Notes under the pieces: model-generated
Told to the model about the DNA's origin: nothing
Seen by the model: only the letters and a program-made list of their open reading frames with translations
The model's database searches: none
Shown: in pieces, positions 63,692-64,000 of the stretch
How positions within the stretch are numbered: the stretch's first letter is position 1
Layout: each line of letters opens with the position of its first letter
Position numbers and translations under genes: made by a program
NCBI GenBank assembly: GCA_964036275.1
Contig: OZ038433.1
Coordinates: 13,850,446 to 13,914,445 of the forward strand
Origin: Litoditis marina
Lineage: Eukaryota; Nematoda; Chromadorea; Rhabditida; Rhabditidae
DNA: 64,000 bases
Direction: 5' to 3'

Positions 63692-64000
63692 AGATCAGAT
63701 CAATCAATAGTTGAGAGGGAGACGTAGGGGGTAGGTAATTCAATCAATATACGGGGCTTTTGGGTGGTCCTGGCAATGCACAGAAAATCAATAACTAGAG
63801 ATCAGATCAATCAATAGTTTAGAGTGAGACAGGGGGTAGCAGGAATGATAGCACAAGACGCAGTCCAATGATAATAAGGTTCCAAATAAGAGAGATGGGT
63901 TCACGTGTCGGCGCCCTCCGCGTCCCGTACACTCTCTCGCCGGCTGGCGCGTCTGCGTCTCTCAGCTAGCAGTGCTTACTCGCCAGCCGGCTGACCACTC
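63692..64000. other. Upstream of soc-2: short duplication and GC-rich palindrome
   Basis: TCCTGGCAA(G/T)GCA(G/C)AGAAAATCAATAACT is repeated about 105 bp apart (63661 and 63766), and the window ends in an inverted GCCGGCTGG/CCAGCCGGC structure. No further exon was recognised. Confidence 0.5.

Overview
The window is from a rhabditid nematode, probably Caenorhabditis or a close relative. The evidence is a 5S rRNA/spliced-leader RNA array of the C. elegans kind, a recognisable unc-30 homeobox gene, a soc-2/sur-8 gene, a bestrophin gene, and nematode-style short introns ending in TTTCAG.

Layout. 1–18,871 is a tandem array of a 1,081-bp unit that runs off the left edge: 17 full units and a broken 18th. 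Each unit carries three small RNA genes: a 5S rRNA (+), an SL1-type spliced-leader RNA (+) and a U2 snRNA (-, divergent). SL and U2 share an upstream motif at an identical 31-nt distance. None of the U2 copies has the canonical GUAGUA branch-site-recognition box, and the SL exon differs from C. elegans SL1 at positions 9–10. The array stops four bases short of a U2 5' end, where a 6.6-kb mobile element begins (18,885–25,484). This element has ~135-bp inverted repeats at its ends. Its decayed minus-strand reading frame encodes a Ulp1-type cysteine protease, a reverse transcriptase, a CCHC finger and a restriction-like endonuclease, as in NeSL/Utopia-type site-specific retrotransposons. A second, ORF1-only element is nested inside the reverse transcriptase.

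25.5–28.6 kb is intergenic and full of short repeats. 28,607–34,907 (-) is a ten-exon bestrophin-type anion channel gene. 34.9–46.4 kb holds no gene I recognise, only MITEs, microsatellites and a long hairpin. 48,864–53,248 (+), perhaps starting at 46,368, is unc-30, a Pitx-class homeobox gene. 53.2–55.0 kb is a convergent intergenic gap with a tRNA-like SINE. 54,963–63,552 (-) is soc-2/sur-8 in 15 exons, predicting 551 residues. The right edge is intergenic.

Non-coding space is dominated by a few dispersed families: a tRNA-like SINE ending in TATAGT/ACTATA, several small inverted-repeat MITEs, and a widespread CACGTGAAA motif that also occurs in the array spacer. The small-RNA array supplies translation (5S), trans-splicing (SL) and, if functional, branch-site recognition (U2). 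The retroelement beside it belongs to a lineage known to target SL and U2 genes. The exon models below were assembled by hand from splice sites, reading phase and family similarity; no transcript data were available.
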